Part shown: in pieces, positions 18,927-27,368 of the stretch
Position numbering within the stretch: the first letter of the stretch is position 1
How the letters are laid out: each line of letters starts with the position of its first letter
Assembly: GCF_000482785.1 (NCBI RefSeq)
Contig: NZ_AXWS01000014.1
Span: 434,001-498,000 of the forward strand
DNA length: 64,000 bases
Direction: 5' to 3'
Source of the DNA: Derxia gummosa DSM 723
GTDB taxonomy: Bacteria > Pseudomonadota > Gammaproteobacteria > Burkholderiales > Burkholderiaceae_E
Translations under genes and position numbers: made by a program
Notes under the pieces: generated by a model
The model's database searches: none
The model's input: the letters and a program-made list of their open reading frames with translations, nothing else
Told to the model about the DNA's origin: nothing

Positions 18927-19991
18927 TCAGCAGGAGGTCGATCGGCTGACCACCTCGCGCGAGGTCCGGCGCGACGGCCCCAGGCCGGCCCAGGCCGGGC
19001 GCTTGAACAGCCAGCGCAGCGGCGTCGGACGCGTGATGCGCTCCAGCGCGAAACTCGCGCCGATCGACAGCAGCGTCACGCCGCCCACCAGCGCGAGCGG
19101 CGGCAGCGCGAGGCCGGCACGGTCCCAGGCCAGCAGCAGGAAGTGGATCGGCAGCGAATGCGCGAGATACACGACGATGGAGTTGCGCCCGCAGTAGGCC
19201 AGCCAGCCGAACAGCGCGAACCGTGCCGTCAGCGCCGCGACGGTCACGGCCACCAGCGCGCCACCCAGGCTCAGCAGCAGGTGCACCGGCGACATCTCGG
19301 CATAGCCCGGCGCCTTGAGCGTGGCCCAGGCATTCACCGCCGCCCAGGCGGCGATGCCCGCCAGCGCGATCAGGGGCCGCCGCCCTGCGGCCTGGGCAAG
19401 GGTGCCGATGCGGCCCGCGAGCAGCCAGCCGATCGCGAAGAACACGAAGCGCTCGGCGGTCGCGTCGATGAACAGCACGCCCGATTGCGGATCGGCCAGG
19501 TTGATCGCGGTCGCGCCGATGAGGATGGCCGGCGTGCTCGCGCCATTCATTAGCTTCGCCAGCACGTAGAACACCGGCAGCATCAGGATGAACCACAGCG
19601 GCCCCGGATCCGTGAACGCATGGGCGAAGAAGGCGCCCACCGCGCGCAGGCCCGACGGCCCGTCGCGCCATTCGCCGAGCAGCAGGTACTCGATCGCGCA
19701 CCACAGGAAGAAGAAGTACCAGAAGTGAACCAGTTTCTTGTCGAGGTAGTGGCGCCACGGCCGGTCGATGACCGGACCGAGCAGCAGGCCCGAGATCAGG
19801 AACAAGCCCGGCAGCCGCATCGTCTCCGCGAAGCTCATGAGGGTGCCGACTGGACCCGGCGGCAGTCCGTACTGCCACATCTGGAGGCTGACATGCAGCA
19901 CGACGATGAGCAGCACGCACAGGCCGCGCGCGTTGTCGATCCAGTCGATGCGGTTGTTCGAGGCCTTGGCGGACGGGGCAGTTGCCGACAT
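18927..19991 (-). CDS. membrane acyltransferase (acyltransferase-3 family)
   Basis: A 354-residue polytopic protein of the acyltransferase-3 family. The N-terminal signature RIDWIDNARGLCVLLIVVLH holds the His expected for catalysis, followed by MRLPGLFLISGLLLGPVI (F-x-x-S-G). About ten membrane segments follow, and YLAHSLPIHFLL near residue 285 is the usual late motif. These enzymes move acyl groups (often O-acetyl) onto sugars, lipids or peptidoglycan precursors across the inner membrane. No polysaccharide genes are next to it, so the acceptor is unknown. It is divergent from the patatin-like gene across an AT-rich gap. A longer overlapping frame on the same strand (18886-20028) lacks these motifs. 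Confidence 0.85.
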   Translation of the reverse strand: MSATAPSAKASNNRIDWIDNARGLCVLLIVVLHVSLQMWQYGLPPGPVGTLMSFAETMRLPGLFLISGLLLGPVIDRPWRHYLDKKLVHFWYFFFLWCAIEYLLLGEWRDGPSGLRAVGAFFAHAFTDPGPLWFILMLPVFYVLAKLMNGASTPAILIGATAINLADPQSGVLFIDATAERFVFFAIGWLLAGRIGTLAQAAGRRPLIALAGIAAWAAVNAWATLKAPGYAEMSPVHLLLSLGGALVAVTVAALTARFALFGWLAYCGRNSIVVYLAHSLPIHFLLLAWDRAGLALPPLALVGGVTLLSIGASFALERITRPTPLRWLFKRPAWAGLGPSRRTSREVVSRSTSC

Positions 19992-20034
19992 GCGTGACTC
20001 CCGTGGGTCGAGCCTCGGTTCGCCGCATGAAAAG

Positions 20035-20120
20035 CGTGAACTAGCTCACGGTTGCTAAAAATAAGTAAGAAAAGCGCCACGTAAATACTAGGTCATTTGA
20101 CTAGAAATTCCTAGACAAGC
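20035..20120. promoter_or_regulatory. AT-rich, CTAG-rich promoter region
   Basis: An AT-rich island in a GC-rich setting, between the divergent acyltransferase and patatin-like genes. It contains four CTAG tetranucleotides (20041, 20088, 20101, 20111), the last two forming the near-palindrome CTAGAAATTCCTAG. It is likely to hold the promoter of one or both genes. Confidence 0.45.
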
Positions 20121-20241
20121 TTTCGCATGACCCTCAGCGGACCGGCGCCGGCGGCAGCCGGCGACGACGAGCGGAGCAGCGGTCGGGGATGGGTCGCGGC
20201 AAGTCTGAGAAGCTTTCACCCTCGCTTCGCCACCCGCTCCC

Positions 20242-22491
20242 ATGACGCTTCGCTGCTCGACTTCCCAGGCTTTCGGCCGACTTGCGGTTTCCTTGATGGC
20301 CTTGTTGCCTGGCGGAATCGCGCCCGTTCGCGCGCAGGCGGCGGCCGACGCGCCCGAGCGTCCGCGCATCTGCCTCGTGCTGTCGGGCGGCGGCGCGCGC
20401 GGCGCGGCGCATGTGGGCGTGCTGAAGGTGCTGGAGGAATTGCGCGTGCCCGTGGACTGCATCGCCGGGACGAGCATGGGCGCCATCGTTGGCGGCGCGT
20501 ATGCGTCGGGCACGACGGTGGCCGAGATGGAGGCGCGGCTCGGCAGCCTCACGACCGAGGCGCTGTTCACCGACGATCCGCCGCGCCCCGAGCGCTCGAT
20601 GCGGCGCAAGGCCGACGACGCGCGCATGTTCTTCGGCCCCGAGCTGGGCGTGGATGTCGAGCGCGGCCTGCGCCTGCCCAAGGGCGTGGTGTCGGGCACG
20701 GCGCTGGAGGCGGTGCTGCGCCGGCTGGTGCACAGCGGCGGTGTGAGCCGCTTCGACCGCATGCCGATCCCGTTCCGCGCGATCGCCACCGACATCGAGT
20801 CCGGAAAGATGGTGGTGTTCGACAAGGGCGACGTGCCGAACGTGATGCGCGCCAGCATGTCGGTGCCCGGCGTGGTGGCGCCGGTCGAGATCGACGGCCG
20901 CGAGCTGGTGGACGGTGGCCTCGTGCGCAACCTGCCGGTGGACGTGGCGCGCGAGATGGGCGCCGACGTGGTCATCGCGGTCAACCTCGGCACGCCGCTC
21001 ATGACGCGCGAGCAGATCAACTCGGTGCTCGACGTGTCGGGCCAGATGATCAACATCCTCACCGAGCAGAACGTGCGCGCCTCGCTGGCCGAGCTGACGC
21101 CGCGCGACGTGCTGATCTCGCCGGCGCTGGGCGGCTTCTCGGCCGGCGACTTCACCGGCGCGGCCAGGGCGGTCGCGATCGGCGAGGCGGCGGCGCGCGA
21201 GCAGGCGGCGCGGCTGTCGGCGCTGGCGCTCGATGCCGGCGCCTGGGCCGGCTGGCGCGCGCGCTTCGCGGCCGTGCGCGCCTCGGCGCCCAGCAACCGT
21301 GCCGAGCCGGTGGCCGAGGTGCGGGTGGAAGGCACCGAGCGCGTCAACCCCGAGGTGCTGCTGCGCGCCGTCGGCACCCGCGTCGGCCAGCCCTTCGACC
21401 AGCAGGTGATGGATGCCGACCTGCGCCGGCTGTACGGCTGGGGCGATTTCGAGCGCGTCGGCTTCAAGGTCGAGCCGGGCGCGGCCGGGCCGGTCGTGAC
21501 CTATGACGTGAGCGAGAAGAGCTGGGGGCCGGACTACCTGCGCTTCGGCCTCGGCCTACAGAGCGATTTCTCGACCGATTCGTCGTTCAACCTGCTTGCG
21601 AGCTATCGCCGCACCTGGCTCAACAGCTATGGCGCCGAATGGCGCAACGACGCCCAGCTCGGCCGTCACAACCTGCTGCAATCGGAATGGTTCCAGCCGC
21701 TGGACCTGGACCGGCGCTGGTTCATCGCGCCGCGCGTCGAGGCCTCGCTGCGGCCGCTGGTCATCTACATGAACGACACCCGGCTGTTCCGCTACAGCGT
21801 GAGCGAGCGGCTGGCGGGGCTGGACCTGGGCGTGGACGCGACGCCGGCGGTGCAGGCACGCCTCGGCTTCGTGACCGGCGTGCAGCGCTACACGCTCGAT
21901 ACCGGTCAGTTTCCGGGCGTGCCGCGCAGCGTTGCCGGCCATGTCGGCGGGCTGAGATTGCAGCTGCGCGCCGACACGCTCGACAACCGCCAGTTCCCGT
22001 CGTCGGGCCAGGCCGCGAACCTGACGCTGTTCAGCGCCCGGCGCGCGCTCGGCGACGAGACCGACTTCAACCGCTGGGAGGCCGAGACGCTGTCCACCGC
22101 CTCGGTCAGCAGCCATGCCTTCTCGCTGCGGCTGCGCGCGGGCGGCAAGCTGGGGCCCGATCCGCTGCCCTTCGCGTCGCAGTTCCGGCTCGGCGGCTTC
22201 ATGAACCTGTCGGCCTGGGGGCCGGACCGCTTCTACGGCGCGGCCTACGAGACGGCCGCGATCACCTGGGCCGACCGGGTGCTGGAGATTCCGCTGCTGC
22301 GCGGCGCCTGGGCCGGCATGGCGCTGGAAGCGGGCCGCATGCGCCATGCGCCGATCGGCGACGACAGCGGGCTGCGCAAGTCGCTCGCGCCCTTCGTCGC
22401 GGTGGACAGCCCGCTCGGACCGGTTTATTTCGCGCTCGGTTTCGCGCCCGGCGGCGAACGCGCCGCCTACATCACGCTGGGATTGCCATGA
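20242..22491 (+). CDS. patatin-like phospholipase with outer-membrane beta-barrel (PlpD / type Vd-like)
   Basis: A 749-residue protein. After a signal peptide (ALLPGGIAPVRAQA, cut near residue 32) comes a patatin domain: the oxyanion loop GGGARG (49-54), the nucleophile elbow GTSMG (Ser78) and the DGG motif with Asp224 (LVDGGLVRNLP), so the Ser-Asp dyad is intact. It is followed by a POTRA-like segment (VAEVRVEGTERVNPEVLLRA) and a C-terminal BamA/TamA-like 16-strand barrel ending in a hydrophobic/aromatic strand (ITLGLP). This order is that of PlpD-type patatin proteins, which expose or release a lipase at the cell surface. Its stop overlaps the start of the VIT1-like gene (ATGA), so the two are translationally coupled. 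Confidence 0.92.
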   Translation: MTLRCSTSQAFGRLAVSLMALLPGGIAPVRAQAAADAPERPRICLVLSGGGARGAAHVGVLKVLEELRVPVDCIAGTSMGAIVGGAYASGTTVAEMEARLGSLTTEALFTDDPPRPERSMRRKADDARMFFGPELGVDVERGLRLPKGVVSGTALEAVLRRLVHSGGVSRFDRMPIPFRAIATDIESGKMVVFDKGDVPNVMRASMSVPGVVAPVEIDGRELVDGGLVRNLPVDVAREMGADVVIAVNLGTPLMTREQINSVLDVSGQMINILTEQNVRASLAELTPRDVLISPALGGFSAGDFTGAARAVAIGEAAAREQAARLSALALDAGAWAGWRARFAAVRASAPSNRAEPVAEVRVEGTERVNPEVLLRAVGTRVGQPFDQQVMDADLRRLYGWGDFERVGFKVEPGAAGPVVTYDVSEKSWGPDYLRFGLGLQSDFSTDSSFNLLASYRRTWLNSYGAEWRNDAQLGRHNLLQSEWFQPLDLDRRWFIAPRVEASLRPLVIYMNDTRLFRYSVSERLAGLDLGVDATPAVQARLGFVTGVQRYTLDTGQFPGVPRSVAGHVGGLRLQLRADTLDNRQFPSSGQAANLTLFSARRALGDETDFNRWEAETLSTASVSSHAFSLRLRAGGKLGPDPLPFASQFRLGGFMNLSAWGPDRFYGAAYETAAITWADRVLEIPLLRGAWAGMALEAGRMRHAPIGDDSGLRKSLAPFVAVDSPLGPVYFALGFAPGGERAAYITLGLP

Positions 22492-23807
22492 CCTCCTCTT
22501 CCGACAACAAGCTCGCCGCCACGGCGGCCGACGGTCCGCCGATCGCCGCTGACGCCGCCGCCGACGGCGCTCCGCCCCTTACGCCTCCCCGGGCGGCCGC
22601 CACGCCGCCCGCCTCCTTCGCCGATCGCGGGCGCTGGCGCGCCAACCTGGGCGACGAGCTCGACTCCGCCGCGCTCTACGACGCGCTCGCGGGCGTCGAG
22701 CCGCATCCCGAGCGCGCCGAGGTCTTCCGCGAGCTGGCCCGGGCCGAGCGCGCCCACGCCGATTTCTGGGTACGTCGGCTGGAGGCGGCCGGCGAGAAGG
22801 TGGCGCCGCATGTGCCTTCGTGGCGGGTGCGGGTGACGGGCCGGCTCGCGCGCTGGTTCGGCGTCGGCTTCGTGCTGCCCTCGCTCGCGGCGGCCGAATA
22901 CGCCGACCGCAACAAGTACGCGAACCAGCCCGACGCCGTGGCCGCCGGCCTGTCGGCCGAGGAGCAGCAGCACGCCTCGGTGCTGCACGCGGCCGGGCGC
23001 GGCGACATGCGCGCGGTGGCGATCGCGCGCGGCGAGCTCGCGCCCGACGTGGCGCATCTGCCGGCCGCGTCGCCGAGCGCGCGCGGCATGACCGGCGAGG
23101 AGATCGTGCGCGCCGAGCGCTGGCATCGCGGCGCCTCGGGCAACGATCTGCGCGCGGCGGTACTCGGCGCCAATGACGGCCTCGTCTCCAACTTCTGCCT
23201 CGCGATGGGCGTCGCGGGCGCGGGCGCCGACGGCCGCACGCTGCTGCTGACGGGCGTGGCCGGTCTGGTGGCGGGCGCCTGCTCGATGGCGCTCGGCGAA
23301 TGGCTGTCGGTGCTCAATGCGCGCGAGGCCGCGCAGTCGCAGATGGCGAAGGAGGCCGAGGAGATCGCCAACACGCCGCATGCCGAGCAGCGCGAGCTCG
23401 CGCTCATCTACCAGGCCAAGGGCATCGCGCGGCACGACGCCGAGCGCGTGGCGGCGCAGATCATGGCCGACAAGGACGCCGCGCTCGAAACCCTGGCGCG
23501 CGAGGAGCTCGGCATCGACCCGGCCGAGCTGGGCGGCAATCCGGTGAGCGCGGCGGCCATCAGCTTCGGCCTGTTCGCGGCCGGCGCGCTGGTGCCGATC
23601 CTGCCCTTCATCTTTGCCGGCGGCCCGAAGGCGATCGCCGCGAGCGTCGCGCTCACGGCGCTGGCGCTGTTCGGCATGGGTGCCGTCACCTCGTTGTTCA
23701 ACGGCCGCACGCTGCTGTATTCGGGCACGCGTCAGGTGCTGGTGGCCGGCCTCGCGGCGCTCGTCACCTGGGGCGTGGGCGCGCTGTTCGGCGTCGCGAC
23801 GAGCTGA
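22488..23807 (+). CDS. ferritin-like domain fused to VIT1/CCC1 transporter (MbfA-like)
   Basis: A 439-residue fusion. The N-terminal ~55 residues are Ala/Pro-rich; residues about 60-190 form a rubrerythrin/ferritin-like helical domain (ELDSAALYDALAGVE, ELARAERAHADFW, SAEEQQHASVL). The C-terminal half is a VIT1/CCC1 transporter: LRAAVLGANDGLVSNFCLAM, MALGEWLSVLNAREAAQSQM and several membrane helices after residue 350. This is the layout of MbfA, a membrane-bound ferritin that exports iron or manganese in some alpha- and betaproteobacteria. The ATG at 22488 overlaps the stop of the patatin-like gene by four bases. Metal export or detoxification is a good inference; the link to the lipase is not understood. 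Confidence 0.9.
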   Translation: MTSSSDNKLAATAADGPPIAADAAADGAPPLTPPRAAATPPASFADRGRWRANLGDELDSAALYDALAGVEPHPERAEVFRELARAERAHADFWVRRLEAAGEKVAPHVPSWRVRVTGRLARWFGVGFVLPSLAAAEYADRNKYANQPDAVAAGLSAEEQQHASVLHAAGRGDMRAVAIARGELAPDVAHLPAASPSARGMTGEEIVRAERWHRGASGNDLRAAVLGANDGLVSNFCLAMGVAGAGADGRTLLLTGVAGLVAGACSMALGEWLSVLNAREAAQSQMAKEAEEIANTPHAEQRELALIYQAKGIARHDAERVAAQIMADKDAALETLAREELGIDPAELGGNPVSAAAISFGLFAAGALVPILPFIFAGGPKAIAASVALTALALFGMGAVTSLFNGRTLLYSGTRQVLVAGLAALVTWGVGALFGVATS

Positions 23808-23898
23808 GGCGCGCCGGCCGGACGAATTGCCCCGGTCTTGTGACATATCGCACGCGGCGGGACAGTGCGGCTCCCGCCCGCCGCCGGAGGCCGCCGCG

Positions 23899-25767
23899 AT
23901 GTCCGATCCCGTCACCCCGCCCGTCGCACCCGAGTCGCCGGCATCTGCCGCGCATCCGGCGCCCGTCACCGCGTCGCCGCCCGCGTCCGCGGCGCCTGCC
24001 CGGGCCACGACCGAGGCGGCCCAGCCCGAAGTCGCGCGCGCCCTGCTCGAAAGCGCCAACAGCGCCTCGCAGAGCGTCGCGGTGCTGCACTTCACCTTCA
24101 TGGCCGTGTGCGCCTACCTGCTGCTGGTGGTGCTCGGCACGACCGACCTGCATCTGCTCGTCGGCCGCAACGTGCGCCTGCCCGTGGTGGACATGGAGGT
24201 GCCGATCGTCGCGTTCTACGCGCTGTCGCCGTGGCTGCTGGTGCTGATGCACTTCAACCTGCTGATCCAGCTCCAGCTGCTGTCGCGCAAGCTCTACGCC
24301 TTCGACGCGGCGGCCGGCCCGCGCCACCGCGACCCCGGCGGCCTGCGCGACCGGCTGCATGTCTTCCCCTACAGCTACATGCTGGCCGGCGACATGACGC
24401 CGCTGATGCGCAACCTCACCGCGCATGTCGTGGCCATCACCGTGCTCGTGCTGCCGGCGGTGGCGCTGTTCGCGATGCTGATCCGCTTCCTGGGCTACCA
24501 GTCGCCGGTGGTGACGACCGCGCAGCGCACCGCGCTCTGGCTCGACGTGCTGCTCGTGATCGCGCTGTGGCCGGTGATCATGGATCGCGGCGATCGCTGG
24601 ACCGGCTGGTGGCGCGAGCTGTTCTCGAAGCTGAGGCTGGGCGTGATGGGCTGGATCGCCTGGGGGCTGCTGGTGGCGGGCCTCGCGCTCGTGCTGTTCG
24701 GCGGCGACTACCGCTGCCTGCGCGCGGGCGCCATCACGGTCGCCGTCGCGCTCGGCCTCGCGCTGCTGCGGCCGCTCGGCAGCGCCGGCTTTGCCGGCCT
24801 GTGCGCGCGGCTGCTGCCGACGCTGCTCTGGCTCGGCATCACCGCCGCGCTGCTGCGCTTCACGCCGGTGTTCGGCGGCTGGGCGTCGCAGTTGCCCGCG
24901 CTGGTGTTCGCGGCGGCGATCGGCGCGCTGCTGCTCGCGCCGTGGATCTTCTTCTGGCGCGCCGATCTGCCCTGCGGCGGCGTGGTGCTCGCGGGCATCG
25001 TCACGCTGCAGCTGCTGCTGCCCCAGGCCATCGTGACCGAGGGCGAGCTGATGGCGAGCTGGCCCGGCTGGCTCGCGCGTCACCTCTGGCATCCGCCGGT
25101 CCTGCAAACGCTTGCACCCGGCGGGCTGGCCTCGCCCAACTGCCCGCGCGCGCGGGAGTTCGAGGTCGAGCAGGCGCGCCGCTATCGTGATCCCGAGCGC
25201 TACGACCCCGACCGCGCCCGTGCCGCCTGGTGCCAGCGCCAGGGCTGGTCGGTGCTGTCCTGCGACGTGCTCGAAGGCGCGCGCCGCATCGACCTGCGCG
25301 AGCAGCCGGTGTTCGCGCAGGCGCCCGATCCGCTCGCGCTCGCCGAGCTGCGCCGCGACCAGTGGAAGGACGCCGCCGCCTGGGACGCCGCCCAGGACCG
25401 CGTGCAGCGCGCCTCGCTGCGCGACCGTTCGCTGCGCCACGCGCGGCTGGAGGGCGCGGTGCTCGTGCGCGCCGACCTGCGCCAGACCGACCTCACCGGC
25501 GCCTGCCTGACCGGCGCCCGGCTCGGCGGCGCCGAACTCGCCGGCGCGCTGCTGCGCGGCGCGGTGCTCTGGGGCGCGAGCCTGCGCGGCGCCAGCCTCG
25601 GCGGCGATGTCGGCACCGACCGCCCGGCCGGCAAGACCGACTTCGGCTACGCGGTGCTGAACTGGGCCGTGATCGCGCGGGCCACCCTCGACGACGCCGA
25701 CGTGGCCGGTGCGCGCATCGTCGATCTCGTGAGCGACGTGCCGCCCGCCGCGCTGAAAGCAGATTGA
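23899..25767 (+). CDS. membrane protein with C-terminal pentapeptide repeats
   Basis: A 622-residue protein. The first 50 residues are Ala/Pro/Thr-rich. From about residue 60 to 370 there are about seven or eight membrane segments, interrupted by a cytoplasmic-looking loop (LSRKLYAFDAAAGPRHRDPG). The last 150 residues include pentapeptide repeats of the A(D/N)LxX kind: LRHARLEGAVLVRADLRQTD, then LTGACLTGARLGGAELAGAL. Pentapeptide repeats fold as a right-handed beta helix. Similar membrane-plus-pentapeptide proteins are widespread but uncharacterised. The ATG at 23899 follows a cgccggagg ribosome site; the open frame upstream belongs to another gene's strand context. A TGCAAACGCTTGCA motif lies inside it at 25103. 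Confidence 0.8.
   Translation: MSDPVTPPVAPESPASAAHPAPVTASPPASAAPARATTEAAQPEVARALLESANSASQSVAVLHFTFMAVCAYLLLVVLGTTDLHLLVGRNVRLPVVDMEVPIVAFYALSPWLLVLMHFNLLIQLQLLSRKLYAFDAAAGPRHRDPGGLRDRLHVFPYSYMLAGDMTPLMRNLTAHVVAITVLVLPAVALFAMLIRFLGYQSPVVTTAQRTALWLDVLLVIALWPVIMDRGDRWTGWWRELFSKLRLGVMGWIAWGLLVAGLALVLFGGDYRCLRAGAITVAVALGLALLRPLGSAGFAGLCARLLPTLLWLGITAALLRFTPVFGGWASQLPALVFAAAIGALLLAPWIFFWRADLPCGGVVLAGIVTLQLLLPQAIVTEGELMASWPGWLARHLWHPPVLQTLAPGGLASPNCPRAREFEVEQARRYRDPERYDPDRARAAWCQRQGWSVLSCDVLEGARRIDLREQPVFAQAPDPLALAELRRDQWKDAAAWDAAQDRVQRASLRDRSLRHARLEGAVLVRADLRQTDLTGACLTGARLGGAELAGALLRGAVLWGASLRGASLGGDVGTDRPAGKTDFGYAVLNWAVIARATLDDADVAGARIVDLVSDVPPAALKAD
25103..25116 (+). repeat. 14-bp near-palindrome TGCAAACGCTTGCA, copy 2
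   Basis: Exact copy inside the pentapeptide-repeat protein gene. It is read as Leu-Gln-Thr-Leu-Ala using CAA, CTT and GCA codons, which appear rare elsewhere in this window. Confidence 0.7.
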
Positions 25768-25830
25768 AGTCTCAACTCCCGGCAACGTCGGCGAAAACAC
25801 AACGAAATTCCGCCGTGCAAGCCATTCCGG

Positions 25831-25853
25831 CGGTGACGGATGGCGAGTCACCG
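25831..25853. promoter_or_regulatory. inverted repeat upstream of the alkaline phosphatase pair
   Basis: Perfect 7-bp arms CGGTGAC and GTCACCG with a 9-nt spacer, 53 bp before the first phosphatase start. It could be an operator. I do not see a recognisable Pho box here. Confidence 0.3.
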
Positions 25854-25905
25854 CGTCGTCACACGTCCGCAGGAGAGTGCGCCGTCCCTACACGGAGCAC
25901 TCCCC

Positions 25906-27342
25906 ATGAAAATCCGCCTGATGTCGGCGCTGGTGGCCGGTGCCATCGCGCTTGCCGGCTGCGCGAGCGACAACAACAGCGAGCCCGCGCCCAAGAACGT
26001 CCTCTTCTTTCTCGGTGACGGCTACGGCATCGTCCCGATGACCGCCGCGCGCATCTACGCCGTCGGCGAGGACGGTGATCTCGCGATCGACAGCTTTCCC
26101 GAGACGGCCTTCATCAAGACCTTCTCCAACGACGCTCAGGTGACCGACAGCGCCCCGTCGATGTCGGCCTACATGACCGGCGTGAAGATGAACAACGAAG
26201 TCGTCTCGATGTCGAGCGACACCCAGGCCCTCGACGCCAGCGGCAATCCCTACATCAGCGGCGCCGACTCGACCTGCCCGGCCACCGGCAATGGCACGCC
26301 CGTCACCACGCTGCTCGAACTCGCCAAGGCCGCCGGCCGCGCGACCGCGGTGGTCACGACCACGCGCGTCACGCATGCCACGCCGGCCGCCACCTACTCG
26401 CACATCTGCCACCGCGACGGCGAGAACAGCATCGCGGCCCAGCTCGTGCCCGGCGGCACCGGCTTCAACAGCAAGCTGGCAGACGGCGTGGACGTGGTGC
26501 TCGGCGGCGGCTGGCAGCACTTTCTCGCCAAGGGCGATGCCAAGGGTTCGTCGCGCAGCGACTCGCGCGACCTGACGGCCGAACTCAAGGCCAAGGGCTA
26601 CACCTACGTGAACGACCTCGCCGGCCTCAACGCCGCGCCGACGGCCTCGGGCACCAAGCTGCTCGGCCTGTTCACCAAGGGCCACATGAACTTCGACATC
26701 GACCGCGATCCCACGGTCGAGCCGAGCCTCGCGCAGATGACCACCAAGGCCATCGACATCGCGAGCAAGAACAGGAAGGGCTTCTTCCTGATGGTGGAAG
26801 GCGGCCGCATCGACCAGGCGCTGCATCCGACGCTCGCGCGCAAGGCGCTGCAGGACGCCAAGGCCTTCGACGAGGCGATCACGACCGCGATCGCCAAGAT
26901 GAAGACCATCGACCCCGAGCTGAAGAACACGATCATCGTCGTGACGGCCGACCACGATCACACGATGGTGATGAACGGCTACGCCGCGCGCACCGGCAAG
27001 ACCACCGACAGCAGCCCCGGCATCCTCGGCCTGCTCAAGCCCTACACCGATCCGTCCACGCCCGCGAAGGACGCCGACGGCAAGCCTTTCACGACGCTCG
27101 TGTTCGGCAACGGCGAGAACCGCGTCCAGGCCAATCGCTCGACGATGACCGACCTGACCGACGCCACCGTGTTCGACAAGAACTACCACCAGGAAGCCGC
27201 CGTGCGCATGCCCGCCGGCAGCGAGACCCACGGTGGCGGCGACGTCTTCCTCGGCGCGATGGGCACGGGCGCCGACCAGTTCCACGGCACGCTCGACAAC
27301 ACGGCCGTGTTCTCCCTCGTCAAGAAGGCCGCCGGCCTCTGA
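25906..27342 (+). CDS. alkaline phosphatase, PhoA family, lipoprotein
   Basis: A 478-residue alkaline phosphatase. The signal sequence ends in a lipobox, LAGC, with the lipidated Cys at position 19, so the enzyme should be membrane-anchored in the periplasm or at the surface. The metal-binding start is VLFFLGDGYG (Asp38). The phosphorylated serine is Ser82 in TDSAPSMSAYMTG. Further zinc/magnesium ligands are seen in MVEGGRIDQALHP, TADHDHT and SETHGGGDV. It hydrolyses phosphate monoesters to release phosphate. It is followed 26 bp later by a second, clearly related phosphatase gene, so the pair probably arose by duplication and is co-transcribed. Where the second enzyme has IDHALH, this one has IDQALH, changing one candidate metal ligand. 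Confidence 0.93.
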   Translation: MKIRLMSALVAGAIALAGCASDNNSEPAPKNVLFFLGDGYGIVPMTAARIYAVGEDGDLAIDSFPETAFIKTFSNDAQVTDSAPSMSAYMTGVKMNNEVVSMSSDTQALDASGNPYISGADSTCPATGNGTPVTTLLELAKAAGRATAVVTTTRVTHATPAATYSHICHRDGENSIAAQLVPGGTGFNSKLADGVDVVLGGGWQHFLAKGDAKGSSRSDSRDLTAELKAKGYTYVNDLAGLNAAPTASGTKLLGLFTKGHMNFDIDRDPTVEPSLAQMTTKAIDIASKNRKGFFLMVEGGRIDQALHPTLARKALQDAKAFDEAITTAIAKMKTIDPELKNTIIVVTADHDHTMVMNGYAARTGKTTDSSPGILGLLKPYTDPSTPAKDADGKPFTTLVFGNGENRVQANRSTMTDLTDATVFDKNYHQEAAVRMPAGSETHGGGDVFLGAMGTGADQFHGTLDNTAVFSLVKKAAGL

Positions 27343-27368
27343 ACACCGAACGCCACGGAGTCACGATC

